DNA of 64,000 nucleotides from Phytohabitans sp052068095 (GTDB taxonomy: Bacteria; Actinomycetota; Actinomycetes; Mycobacteriales; Micromonosporaceae). The position numbers and the translations under genes were made by a program. The notes beneath the pieces are model-generated. The model was not told the origin of the DNA. It saw only the letters and a program-made list of their open reading frames with translations, and did no database searches. Below are positions 54,134 to 61,773 of this stretch, piece by piece. The stretch lies in the NCBI RefSeq assembly GCF_052068095.1, contig NZ_JBQHDG010000005.1, positions 310,001 to 374,000 on the forward strand, read 5' to 3'. The first letter of the stretch is position 1. Every line of letters begins with the position of its first letter.

Positions 54134-54691
54134 ATGAGGGTCGCGCGGAGCCGGCTGCTCCAAAACGCCGCAGCCAGCTCGTGCATCCTGCTGATCCTCG
54201 TGGCCATCGGCGTCGGCCTGCCCATGGTCGACCGGGCGCTGCCCGCCGAGCGGCCCGTCCCGCCCCACCTGCCGTACGAGGTGGGTGGCGGTGTGACCGT
54301 CGTACCGCCGGCCGGGGCGATGCTCGACGTGACCCGCACCCGCCCCACCGCGCGGCAGGGCACCGCGCTCTTCGTCCTCGGCCAGGTCCGGTACGTGATC
54401 GTGGTCGCGCCCTTCGGCGGTGACCTCGACGGCGCCGTCGACCGCCTCCGCCGCAAGGTGGCCAACGCGGACGGGCAGCTCGAAGCGGGCCTGCCGGCGC
54501 TGACCGGCACGGGGCTCACCGGGCGCGAGGGCGCGTACACGACACCGGACCGCGCCGGGCGGTACGCGGTCTTCCTCGCGCCCGAGGTCTCCATCGAGGT
54601 GACGGTCAGCGGCACCGAAACCCAGCTCGCGGAGAACGAGCCGGCGATCGAGGCGAGCGTCGCCACCATCACCTACCGGGGGCGGTTGTGA
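54134..54691 (+). CDS. Single-span membrane protein of unknown function
   Basis: 185 residues. One N-terminal span (AAASSCILLILVAIGVGLPMV, residues about 12-32) leads to an extracytoplasmic alpha/beta domain of 150 residues rich in Val, Thr and Arg. No family recognised. It overlaps the PrsW-type gene by 4 bp (GTGA), so the two are translated together; it may be a partner or substrate of that protease, which is inference. Confidence 0.8.
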   Translation: MRVARSRLLQNAAASSCILLILVAIGVGLPMVDRALPAERPVPPHLPYEVGGGVTVVPPAGAMLDVTRTRPTARQGTALFVLGQVRYVIVVAPFGGDLDGAVDRLRRKVANADGQLEAGLPALTGTGLTGREGAYTTPDRAGRYAVFLAPEVSIEVTVSGTETQLAENEPAIEASVATITYRGRL

Positions 54692-56019
54692 CGGCGACGG
54701 CCGGGTGCCCCGGTGGCCACGGTGTGCCGCCGCGGAGCGCCCGCACCGCTCCCGTACATCCGACGCCGGCCTGGGCGGTGGCCCGAAAGTCGCTCCTGCT
54801 GCCGGCGTTCTGGCTTGTCGCGCTGCTGATGGCGGTGGGCGCCGTGCGCACGGTCGTGCTGATCCGGCACGCGATCGCGGAGTTTCCGGTGGCGACCACC
54901 GCCGCGCTGGCGCTGTTCGCCGTGTACGCGGTGCCGTTCTGGCTCTTCGTCGCCGCGCTCGACTACCTGGAGCGGGAGCCGCCGCTGCTGCTGGCGACCG
55001 CGTTCGGCTGGGGCGGGCTGGTCGCCACGACCGTCTCCGCGCCCGGCAGCATCGCGATCCAGAACATGCTCGCCAAGGCCTACTCCCCGGGCTTCGCCGC
55101 GGCCTGGGGCTCGGCCATCGCCGGCCCCACGGTCGAGGAGGTCGCCAAGACGCTCGGCATCGTCGCGATCGTGCTGATCGCTCGGGCGCAGATCAACAGC
55201 GTCCTGGACGGCGTCATCTACGGCTCGCTGGTCGGACTCGGCTTCCAGGTGGTCGAAGACGTCGTCTACGCGGTGAGCGCGGTCGCCGCCGCGGGCCGGG
55301 GCGACGACGTCGGGCCGGTGGTGGGCACGTTCTTCGTGCGGGGCTTCCTCGCCGGCCTCTGGAGCCACACGCTCTTCAGCGCGCTGGCCGGCGCCGGCGT
55401 GGCCTCCGTGCTGGTCCGGACCGACCGCACCGTGCGCTTCCGGATCGGCGTGGCGGTGGCCTGCTTCCTCGGCGCGTGGGCGTGCCACTTCGTCTGGAAC
55501 TCACCGCTGCTCGCCGTCGAGGTGGGCGACAACGGATACCTCCTGATCGCGGTGCTGCTGGCCAAGGGCATCCCGCCGATGCTGGCGATCCTGCTGCTGG
55601 TGCGCACCGCCCGGCACCGGGAGGCGGACTACTACACCCAGCAGCTCGCCGCGCTCGACGACCCGGACATCGCCACCCCTGCCGAGCTGCGCGTGCTGAG
55701 CATGGGACACCTGCGGGCCAACGCCCGGCGCTACGCGTACGCGCGGGTGGGCGTGCTCGGGCGGCGGGCGGTGCGCCGGCTCCAGCGGGCCCAGGCACGG
55801 CTGGCGCTGGAGCTGAGCCGGACGCAGGCGACGCACGAGTCGGCGGCGGTGAGCCACTGGCGCGACGAGGTGCTGCTCCAGCGGGGCCGGCTGCGCGCAC
55901 TGGGCCACCCGGAGGCGACGACGCTCGACGACCGCCGCGGCTCCATGCGCCGCCGCATGCTCATCCTCACCGTTACGCTACTCATCCTCGCCGCAGCGTG
56001 TGCCGCACTGTCTTTCTAG
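54688..56019 (+). CDS. PrsW-type intramembrane metalloprotease
   Basis: 443 residues with about nine spans. PrsW-family marks: GPTVEEVAKTLGI (EExxK), GLGFQVVEDVVYAV, HTLFSALAGAG and CHFVWN, which carry the conserved Glu and His residues of the glutamic/metalloprotease-like CPBP superfamily. In Bacillus PrsW cleaves the anti-sigma factor RsiW. The C-terminal 130 residues form a charged helical domain followed by a last span. GTG 54688 overlaps the previous gene's stop. No anti-sigma factor is adjacent. Confidence 0.87.
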   Translation: MTATAGCPGGHGVPPRSARTAPVHPTPAWAVARKSLLLPAFWLVALLMAVGAVRTVVLIRHAIAEFPVATTAALALFAVYAVPFWLFVAALDYLEREPPLLLATAFGWGGLVATTVSAPGSIAIQNMLAKAYSPGFAAAWGSAIAGPTVEEVAKTLGIVAIVLIARAQINSVLDGVIYGSLVGLGFQVVEDVVYAVSAVAAAGRGDDVGPVVGTFFVRGFLAGLWSHTLFSALAGAGVASVLVRTDRTVRFRIGVAVACFLGAWACHFVWNSPLLAVEVGDNGYLLIAVLLAKGIPPMLAILLLVRTARHREADYYTQQLAALDDPDIATPAELRVLSMGHLRANARRYAYARVGVLGRRAVRRLQRAQARLALELSRTQATHESAAVSHWRDEVLLQRGRLRALGHPEATTLDDRRGSMRRRMLILTVTLLILAAACAALSF

Positions 56020-56025
56020 AAGACG

Positions 56026-56282
56026 AAGATTTGAGCTACCGCGACGTCCGCCGTGGTCCCGACCGCTGCTCCCGCGGCCTCACCCGTCCGCTGTTGGTCG
56101 CGCCGCGTCACAGACGGTGCTCCCGCGGCCTTGCCCGTCCGCTGTTGGTCCTGCGGTTTGGTCTTTGCACCGCGGACCCGGCAGCGGAGGCCGGGGGTTT
56201 CGGCGAGCCCTGGCGAGCCGCCGGCCTCCGCGGTCTCCGGCGGGAGCGGCGGCCTACAGCTGACGCGGCCCGGGAAATCTGC
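56026..56282 (+). repeat. Dispersed non-coding repeat, copy 4 (left and right modules)
   Basis: Begins 7 bp after the PrsW-type stop. Left module 56026-56098 contains GCTACCGCGACGTCCG and TGCTCCCGCGGCCTCACCC; a second, shortened copy of the core with CCGTCCGCTGTTGGTC lies at 56114-56155. The right module 56160-56282 matches 8211-8332 (106 of 112 bases compared). Any open frames through it (reading LLPRPHPSAVG and similar) are not conserved as protein between copies. Confidence 0.8.
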
Positions 56283-56292
56283 CTGAGAAACA

Positions 56293-56323
56293 TTAGGGGC
56301 GCCCCATTGAGGGGCGCCCCTAA
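56293..56323. terminator. Terminator between the repeat and the Asp-rich gene
   Basis: TTAGGGGCGCCCC (56293-56305) pairs perfectly with 56311-56323; on the minus strand it is followed by TGTTTCTC. It serves the Asp-rich gene ending at 56334 and possibly the PrsW-type operon on the other strand. Confidence 0.85.
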
Positions 56324-56333
56324 CTCTGATCGG

Positions 56334-56582
56334 TCATTCGGTCGGTGGGTGGCCGCCGTCGCCTTCTACAACCTGGTCCGGCGTGCCGTCCTCGTCCAGG
56401 TCGGACATCGTGACGTTGACCTTGCCGTCGCCGTCCGTGTCGAACTGGTACAGATCGGTCTTGCCGTCGCCGTCGGTGTCGGCGGCCCACAAGTCGGTCT
56501 TGCCGTCGTTGTTGGTGTCCATCTTCAACAGGTCGACGCGCTCGTCGCCCCTGGTCTCGACCGTTTCCTGCGGCTCGCTCAT
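56334..56582 (-). CDS. Small Asp-rich repeat protein (EF-loop-like)
   Basis: 82 residues made mostly of DTDGDGKTDLY-type units about 11-12 residues long, like the calcium loops of dockerin, thrombospondin type 3 or FG-GAP-edge repeats. There is no signal peptide, so it is probably cytoplasmic, where such loops are unusual. It starts with SEPQETVETRGDERVDLL. Paralogue of the gene at 56671-57312. A strong dyad hairpin lies in its leader. Calcium binding is inferred from the motif only. Confidence 0.8.
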   Translation of the reverse strand: MSEPQETVETRGDERVDLLKMDTNNDGKTDLWAADTDGDGKTDLYQFDTDGDGKVNVTMSDLDEDGTPDQVVEGDGGHPPTE

Positions 56583-56592
56583 AGTCGTCCCT

Positions 56593-56638
56593 CGCTTAGG
56601 GTGTCGTCCTGGTCCCAGGTCCTACGGCACCCTAAGCG
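56593..56638 (-). promoter_or_regulatory. Long dyad between the two Asp-rich genes
   Basis: CGCTTAGGGTG (56593-56603) pairs perfectly with CACCCTAAGCG (56628-56638), with an inner CCTGG/CCAGG hairpin (56608-56619). It may terminate the upstream gene or form a leader structure 10 bp before the start of the downstream one. Confidence 0.55.
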
Positions 56639-56670
56639 TCGGTGACGATCCGTGCCAGCCGAACGGGCGG

Positions 56671-57312
56671 TCAGCTGGCGGCGTACGGGTTGACGGGCTG
56701 CTGCTCGGGCGTGCCGTCGTGGTTGGTGTCGGTCACAGCCACGTCGGGCGTGCCGTCGTCGTTGGTGTCGACGAAGGCCACGTCCGGCTTGCCGTCGTAG
56801 TCGACGTCGGCGATCCAGGTGTCGGCCTTGCCGTCGTAGTCGGTGTCGAGCGTGACGTGGTCGACCTTGTTGTCGTCGTTGAGGTCGGCGGCGGCGTAGT
56901 CGACGCGGCCGTCGGCGTTGGTGTCGGCGAACGCGGCGTCGAGGTCACCGTCGTCGTCGTAGTCCTTCAGGATCGTGTCGAGCCGGCCGTCGTGGTTGCT
57001 GTCCACATAGGTCGTGTCCGCGTACCCGTCGCTGTCGCTGTCGTGCTGCACGACGTCCGCGTACCCGTCGCCGTTGAGGTCGACCACGACGTCGGTGGAG
57101 CCGTCGACGTTCTTCTCGACGATCGAGTCCGGGTCGCCGTAGTGCGGCGGCTCGTCGTGCGGCTGGTCGTGGCCGTACGGCGGCTCGTGGCCGGGCTGCT
57201 CGTAACCGGGCTGGTCGTAGCCGGGCTCGTGGCCACCGTCGCCGGCGTGACCGAAGCCCTCGTGTCCGGTGTCCGGGGTGTCGGTCAGGGTCGGGTCGTC
57301 GAACTCGCTCAT
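56671..57312 (-). CDS. Asp-rich repeat protein with Pro/Gly/Tyr N terminus
   Basis: 213 residues. Residues 1-65 are acidic and P/G/H/Y-rich (GYDQPGYEQPGHEPPYGHD); the rest is about ten units of the form D-x-N/D-x-D-G-x-x-D (DLNGDGYADVVQHDSDSDGYAD, DTNADGRVDYAAADLNDD). No signal peptide or membrane span. Start ATG 57312 shares the MSE opening with its paralogue. Probably calcium-binding; location and role unknown. Confidence 0.8.
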   Translation of the reverse strand: MSEFDDPTLTDTPDTGHEGFGHAGDGGHEPGYDQPGYEQPGHEPPYGHDQPHDEPPHYGDPDSIVEKNVDGSTDVVVDLNGDGYADVVQHDSDSDGYADTTYVDSNHDGRLDTILKDYDDDGDLDAAFADTNADGRVDYAAADLNDDNKVDHVTLDTDYDGKADTWIADVDYDGKPDVAFVDTNDDGTPDVAVTDTNHDGTPEQQPVNPYAAS

Positions 57313-57406
57313 CGTGGGCTCCGTTTCGGTGATTGCTTCGTTGATGAGGGAACCGTACGGCCCGAACACCACCCGAGGGATCCCGGAAACGTGCCACCAA
57401 CGTCGA

Positions 57407-58750
57407 CTAGTGGCGGAGCTCCACCCCGGCCGCGACGAGGGCCTTGATGACGTTCGCCGACTCGCCGAAGCCGATCACCAGTACCGCGTCCGCCTTGAAG
57501 TCCTTGATCTGCTTGGCCCCGTCGCCGAAGTCGAGGGCAGCGGCCGGATCCTCCGGCGGGTCGTAGGTCAGCAGCTTGATTTTGCTGGCCTCGACGCCGG
57601 CCTTCTCCAGCTCGGCCCGGACGTTGCCCTGTAGGCCCTCGCCGTAGGAGTCCTTGCGCGCGACGATCGCGATGTGCTGCGGGCCGTCCCGCATGATCAC
57701 GTCGGCGAGTGCCTTGCCTTGCAGCAGGTCGGAGGGCGCGGTGCGGAAGTAGAGGCCCTTGTCGTCGATCTCGCTCAGCCCGGCGTCGGTGTTGCAGGGC
57801 GAGAAGAGGATCAGGCCGGCCTTCACCACGTCCGGCAGCACGGCCCGGGAGATGCCCGAGGCGCCGGCGCCGATGATGACGTGTACACCCGCGTTGACGT
57901 GCGAGGCGACCGTCGCCTTGGCCTTCTCCGGGTTGGTGCCGTCGTCGCCGTCGATCCAGTCGACCGGCTCGCCGAGCACGCCGCCGGCGGCGTTGACGTC
58001 ACGGATCGCCAGGGCCGCGCCGGCCGCCAGCGGGGGGTTGGCCAGGGCCAGGTCACCGGTCTCCGGCAGCAGGCCGCCGATCTTCAGCGGCGCGCCGGTC
58101 TGCGCGGCGTCCCGGCCGTCGGAGGGGCGGCCGGCCGGCGAGCGCTTGTTGGTCGTGGACGACTCGTCGCCCGCGCCCACGAACTCCGTCTTGCCGTCGT
58201 CGAGCCGGTCGCTGGAGTCGAAGTGCAGCGTCGCGTAGCTGGCCGTGGAGGGCTCGCCGGCGTCGGTGAAGCCACCGCGCTTGAGCGAGACGCCGCGGTA
58301 CTCGATGTCTTTACCGGTGCGCGCGAGCGCGAGGCAGTCCTTCGCCGTGTCGCAACGCTCACCGCCGGTAGTCACGCCGTTGATGTACTTTGCGATCTCG
58401 CTAGGCGCGGTGCTGCCGGCGAGCTGGGCGGCGAGCGCACTGATCACCACGGCGTCGTAGCTCTCGCCCGCGTACACGTAGTCGCCCAGGTCGGCGTCGA
58501 CCGAGCGCAGCCGGCCCTTGAAGTCTTCCGAGAGCGGGGTCAGCGGCGTGGTGCCCTTCATGCCGGCGAGCACGCCAGCCTGATCCTTGAACTGCTCTCC
58601 GAACGAGTTGATCATGTTGCCGTCCGACCCGTAGAGGCGGACCGGACCGGCGGGGGTCTCCTCCGGTGCGTCTTCCGTCCTCCCGCAGCCCGCGATAGCG
58701 AGCAGGAACGCGGTGCAGGCGGCGATGGCGGCGCTGCGCGAGCGGCTCAT
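57407..58750 (-). CDS. Branched-chain-type solute-binding lipoprotein with halves in reversed order
   Basis: 447 residues. Signal peptide with lipobox IAGC (Cys22), so surface-anchored. Residues about 37-205 (LYGSDGNMINSFGEQF, GESYDAVVISALAAQ, INGVTTGGERCDTAKDCL, GEPSTASYATLHFD) are what is normally the C-terminal lobe of a LivJ-type Peripla_BP_6 protein. Residues about 222-447 (LKIGGLLPETGDLA, AIRDVNAAGGVLGEPV, KALVAAGVELRH) are normally the N-terminal lobe. The order is therefore circularly permuted, joined by a Ser/Arg/Gly linker. ATG 58750 has GGAGGGAGGAC upstream. No permease gene adjoins. Confidence 0.82.
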   Translation of the reverse strand: MSRSRSAAIAACTAFLLAIAGCGRTEDAPEETPAGPVRLYGSDGNMINSFGEQFKDQAGVLAGMKGTTPLTPLSEDFKGRLRSVDADLGDYVYAGESYDAVVISALAAQLAGSTAPSEIAKYINGVTTGGERCDTAKDCLALARTGKDIEYRGVSLKRGGFTDAGEPSTASYATLHFDSSDRLDDGKTEFVGAGDESSTTNKRSPAGRPSDGRDAAQTGAPLKIGGLLPETGDLALANPPLAAGAALAIRDVNAAGGVLGEPVDWIDGDDGTNPEKAKATVASHVNAGVHVIIGAGASGISRAVLPDVVKAGLILFSPCNTDAGLSEIDDKGLYFRTAPSDLLQGKALADVIMRDGPQHIAIVARKDSYGEGLQGNVRAELEKAGVEASKIKLLTYDPPEDPAAALDFGDGAKQIKDFKADAVLVIGFGESANVIKALVAAGVELRH

Positions 58751-58868
58751 GGCTTGTCCTCCCTCCCCGGGGGTCGGCGGGGCTCCGCTGGGGACACTAG
58801 CGTGCCGCCCGTACGCAGTGTGACTGCGGTCGCTGGCCATTCTCGTACGGGCCGGTAACCTGCGCTGC

Positions 58869-59288
58869 GTGGAACCTGCGACAGAGGTCTCGATCGTCCC
58901 GACCGCGGACAGCCCGGGTGCGCTCGCCGAGCGGATCGGGATCACCATCCTCGACGTGTCCGCCGAACGGGTGGTGGGCACGATGCCCGTCGAGGGCAAC
59001 ACCCAGCCCCTCGGCCTGCTGCACGGTGGCGCGTCGGCGGTGCTCGCCGAGACACTCGGCTCGTATGGCGCGGCCATGCACGGTATTACGATCGGCCGCC
59101 CACTCGCGGTTGGCATCGAGCTCAACGCGACACATCACAAGAGCGCACGCTCCGGCATCGTGACCGGCGTGGCCACACCGGTACACCTGGGCGGCACACT
59201 CGCCACCTACGAGATAGTCATCACTGACGAAAAAGGGGCCCGCGTCTGTAGCGCCCGGCTCACCTGCTTCTTGCGCCCGGTGCCCTGA
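58869..59288 (+). CDS. PaaI-type hot-dog thioesterase
   Basis: 139 residues; the hot-dog helix carries GLLHGGASAVLAETLGSYGA with the Asn-His-Gly-type active region (here LLHGG), and AVGIELNATHHKSARSG is the following strand pair. It hydrolyses an acyl- or aryl-CoA; the substrate is not defined. GTG 58869 is preceded by TAACCT at 58856-58861 and may be leaderless. It is divergent from the binding-protein gene. Confidence 0.9.
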   Translation: MEPATEVSIVPTADSPGALAERIGITILDVSAERVVGTMPVEGNTQPLGLLHGGASAVLAETLGSYGAAMHGITIGRPLAVGIELNATHHKSARSGIVTGVATPVHLGGTLATYEIVITDEKGARVCSARLTCFLRPVP

Positions 59289-59411
59289 AGCTGTGTTTGC
59301 GGCCTGCGCCGTGAGGCTGTGTTTGCGCCAGCGTCGGGGCGGTTGTTCTGCGGCCAGCGTCTTGCGGCCTTTGCCGAGCGCGGCTTGACCCGGCGGCATA
59401 CCCTTCGGCTC

Positions 59412-59801
59412 GTGACGGATGTTCCGCCCGAGGCGTTCGACGATGCCGCCCAGGTGCTCCGCAGCGCGCTGGCCGGCGACAGTGACGCCGTCGTCGGAGC
59501 CTTCGACGCGGTCGTCGACCGAGCCGGCGTCGCCGGCGCCTATGACGTGGCCTGGTGTCTGGCCGCCACGATGGTCGGCGACAACGTGCAGCAGGGCCGC
59601 TGGACGCTCGACTTCCCCGGCATCGACGAGGCCCGCTACGACGCCCGCTGGGTGGCCAGGTTCGTGAGTGCCTACGCCAACGCCGACTCCTCGACCGGCG
59701 AGGCCCTCTTCGGCGCCGCGCTGGCCGACGGCCAGCTGCCTGAGTGCCTTCTCACACTCGCGGGGTCAGCCGTCGCCACCCTCCGCCGCCGCGCCGCCTA
59801 G
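59412..59801 (+). CDS. Hypothetical protein, 129 aa
   Basis: Soluble, helical and acidic (PPEAFDDAAQVLRSALAGDSDAVVGAFDAVVD read in pieces; YDVAWCLAATMVGDN; WVARFVSAYANAD). No family recognised. GTG 59412 is favoured because TACCCT at 59399-59404 would place transcription almost exactly on it. Its last codons, RRRAA and the TAG stop, form the first unit of the tandem repeat at 59780-59918. The 123-bp gap before it has two copies of GCTGTGTTTGCG. Confidence 0.72.
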   Translation: MTDVPPEAFDDAAQVLRSALAGDSDAVVGAFDAVVDRAGVAGAYDVAWCLAATMVGDNVQQGRWTLDFPGIDEARYDARWVARFVSAYANADSSTGEALFGAALADGQLPECLLTLAGSAVATLRRRAA

Positions 59802-59918
59802 CCTTCGCCGCGCCGCCCAGCCTCCGCCGCGCCGCGTAGCTTTCGCCGCGCTGCCTGGCCTTCGCCGCGCCCCGCGTAGCTTTCGCCCGCGCTGCCTGGC
59901 CTCCGCCGGGCCGCCTAG
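59780..59918. repeat. Degenerate 19-21 bp tandem array spanning two convergent gene ends
   Basis: Seven units of the type CCTTCGCCGCGCCGCCTAG run from 59780 to 59918 (unit starts 59780, 59802, 59821, 59840, 59859, 59880, 59900). The first unit is the 3' end of the plus-strand gene including its TAG; the last unit, read on the other strand, holds the NUDIX stop. Unit lengths 19-22 bp, with substitutions between units. Confidence 0.85.
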
Positions 59919-60391
59919 CCGAGGTGCGGCTTCGGGCCGCCCGCCAGATAGTGCCCGATCCGCATGCGCATCGAGCGGTCCATCTGGAGATCGCCCACCG
60001 CGTCCGGAGCGACCCAGCGGACCTCGCGGGACTCGTCGCTCGGGGTCGGTTCGCCGCCCAGCGGGCGGGCCGTGAAAACGACGGAGAACTCCTGCCGCAC
60101 CTCGCCGTCGCCGGTGTACAGGATGACGTGCCGCGGGTCGGTGTAGATGCCGACCAGGCCGGTGACCTCGACGCGGACGCCGGTCTCCTCCAGCGTCTCC
60201 CGGACCGCGGCGGCCGGCAGCGACTCGCCTAGGTCCATCGCACCGCCCGGCAGAGCCCAGTTGTCGTTGTCGGCGCGCCGGATCAGCAGGATCTCCCCGG
60301 TGGCGCTGATCACCACGACGTTGACCGAGGGCACCAGGCTCGTGGCCGGGGGCGCGGCGGGATCATCGAAGTAGTCGACGCGACCTGCCAT
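59915..60391 (-). CDS. NUDIX hydrolase
   Basis: 158 residues. The Nudix box is GGAMDLGESLPAAAVRETLEETGV (in pieces, G-x5-E-x7-REtLEETG), preceded by ILLIRRADNDNWALPGG. Such enzymes hydrolyse nucleoside diphosphates linked to another group; the substrate is not predictable here. ATG 60391 gives the family start (AGRVDYFDDPAAPPA). Its stop lies in the tandem array. Confidence 0.9.
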   Translation of the reverse strand: MAGRVDYFDDPAAPPATSLVPSVNVVVISATGEILLIRRADNDNWALPGGAMDLGESLPAAAVRETLEETGVRVEVTGLVGIYTDPRHVILYTGDGEVRQEFSVVFTARPLGGEPTPSDESREVRWVAPDAVGDLQMDRSMRMRIGHYLAGGPKPHLG

Positions 60392-60477
60392 GCGGCAAAT
60401 CATCCCGCATCCGGAAAGCAAAACGCCCACCCGCGTTTCCGCTGGTGGACGCTGCTGTAGCCCGGCGAAAGGCTATG

Positions 60478-60551
60478 TGGCCAGGGGCGGGGTCGAACCG
60501 CCGACCTTCCGATTTTCAGTCGGACGCTCGTACCAACTGAGCTACCTGGCC
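60478..60551 (-). tRNA. tRNA-Phe (GAA)
   Basis: Full cloverleaf on the minus strand: acceptor GGCCAGG/CCTGGCC, D-arm AGCTCAGTTGGT, anticodon GAA in CTGAAAA context, T-loop GGTTCGACC, discriminator A. CCA is not encoded. Confidence 0.95.
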
Positions 60552-60573
60552 GGGTCTCGCCTCATGTTAACCG

Positions 60574-60647
60574 CGGTCCTGACGGGACTTGAACCCGCGA
60601 CCTCCGCCTTGACAGGGCGGCGAGCACTCCAACTGCTCCACAGGACC
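60574..60647 (-). tRNA. tRNA-Asp (GTC)
   Basis: Minus-strand cloverleaf with acceptor GGTCCTG/CAGGACC, anticodon GTC in CCTGTCAAG, T-loop GGTTCAAGTCC and discriminator G, as expected for tRNA-Asp. It lies 22 bp from tRNA-Phe. Confidence 0.95.
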
Positions 60648-60672
60648 TTACTCTCCGGCCGGGCCGGAACCG

Positions 60673-60745
60673 TGCCCCCAACGGGATTCGAACCCGTGCT
60701 ACCGCCTTGAAAGGGCGGCGTCCTGGGCCACTAGACGATGAGGGC
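60673..60745 (-). tRNA. tRNA-Glu (TTC)
   Basis: Minus-strand cloverleaf: acceptor GCCCTCA/TGGGGGC, D-arm with TCGTCTAGTGG, anticodon TTC, T-loop GGTTCGAATCC, discriminator A. First of three tRNAs (Glu-Asp-Phe), an arrangement common in actinobacteria, probably one transcript. Confidence 0.95.
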
Positions 60746-60816
60746 GGGCCCCGCCATCATTGCACATCACAAGTCAGGCAGCCTTGCTCCCATCCGGCCC
60801 CGCCGGAGGCTTCGAA

Positions 60817-60846
60817 AGCATACGTGACGTGCGACCGTCCTTCCAA
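60817..60846 (-). promoter_or_regulatory. Candidate promoter of the tRNA cluster
   Basis: On the minus strand TTGGAA (60841-60846) and TATGCT (60817-60822) are 18 bp apart, about 72 bp upstream of tRNA-Glu. The gap 60746-60907 has no gene. Confidence 0.45.
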
Positions 60847-60907
60847 ACCGATACCGGGCGCGTCACATTCCCCGCAGATGGCCACAAGATCGGCGTCGGA
60901 GTCTGGG

Positions 60908-61729
60908 TCAGCGGAGCAGGACGATGCCGTACTTGCGCTTGAGCTCGGACACGATGGCCGGGCAGGCGGCCAGCGTTGCGCTGCGGTCGCCGCCGCCGTC
61001 GTGGAGCAGCACGATCGAGCCGGGGCGGGCCTGGTTGACGACCCGGGTGCGGATGGCCTCGGCGCTCGGCTTCTTCCAGTCGAGCGGGTCGACGTCCCAT
61101 CCGAGCGCGGTCATGCCCAGCTCGCGGGCGACCTTGACGGCCGCCGCGGTCCACAAGCCACCGGGGTGGCGAAAGTACTTGATTTTGGCGCCGGGCACTG
61201 CGCGCCGGATCTCCCGGTTGGTGGCCTCAAGGTTGGCCCGGATCTCGGCCTCGGGCTTGGTGCCCAGGTCGAACTCGTGGTGCCAGGTGTGGTTGCACAG
61301 CGTGTGTCCCTCGCGCACGATGCGCTGCACCAGCGCCGGGTACTGGTGCACCTCGGTGCCGACCAGGCAGAACGTCGCCTTCACGCCGTTGCGCCGCAGC
61401 AGGTCGAGCACCTTGGGCGTCCAGGTGGGCTGTGGGCCGTCGTCGAACGTCAGCGCGACCTTCTTGCTACCCGTCAGCCGCTGGGTCCGGACCGGGCCAC
61501 CAGCGCCCTTTGGCGGCTTAGGGGACTTCGACGGCGGGGTGGTGTGCTTCGGCGTTGGCGACGGCTTCGGCGAAGGGCCGCCGGCGTGCTCGGACGCCGA
61601 GGGCGCCGGCATGCCGGGGCCCTGCTCGACGAGGATCGTTTCGACCGGCCCGCGGCCCAGAGCCCATCTGCCACCGACCAGCAGCGCGAGAACGACAAGC
61701 GCACTGACGATGGCTGCTCGGTGGGTCAC
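60908..61729 (-). CDS. Polysaccharide deacetylase (NodB domain), membrane-anchored
   Basis: 273 residues: an N-terminal span (AAIVSALVVLALLVGG), a Pro/Ser/Lys-rich wall-crossing linker (about 40-80), then a CE4 NodB domain with TFDDGPQPTWTP (catalytic Asp and metal Asp), HTWHH (metal His pair), the YFRHPGG strand and LLHDGGG. It likely removes acetyl groups from peptidoglycan or a wall polysaccharide. GTG 61729 has GGGAG at good spacing. It lies 44 bp after idi on the same strand. Confidence 0.92.
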   Translation of the reverse strand: MTHRAAIVSALVVLALLVGGRWALGRGPVETILVEQGPGMPAPSASEHAGGPSPKPSPTPKHTTPPSKSPKPPKGAGGPVRTQRLTGSKKVALTFDDGPQPTWTPKVLDLLRRNGVKATFCLVGTEVHQYPALVQRIVREGHTLCNHTWHHEFDLGTKPEAEIRANLEATNREIRRAVPGAKIKYFRHPGGLWTAAAVKVARELGMTALGWDVDPLDWKKPSAEAIRTRVVNQARPGSIVLLHDGGGDRSATLAACPAIVSELKRKYGIVLLR

Positions 61730-61773
61730 GTCGCGTACTCCCGACGGTTCGGGGCCAGAGCGACAAAACCCTA

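Noticed and set aside
59780..59918. Tandem units as a CRISPR or attachment site
   Set aside because: Units are 19-22 bp, contiguous and degenerate, with no spacers, integrase or tRNA overlap.
60478..60745. tRNA cluster as an integration site for a mobile island
   Set aside because: All three tRNAs are complete, no integrase or repeated tRNA 3' end is visible in the window, and flanking genes look like core genes.
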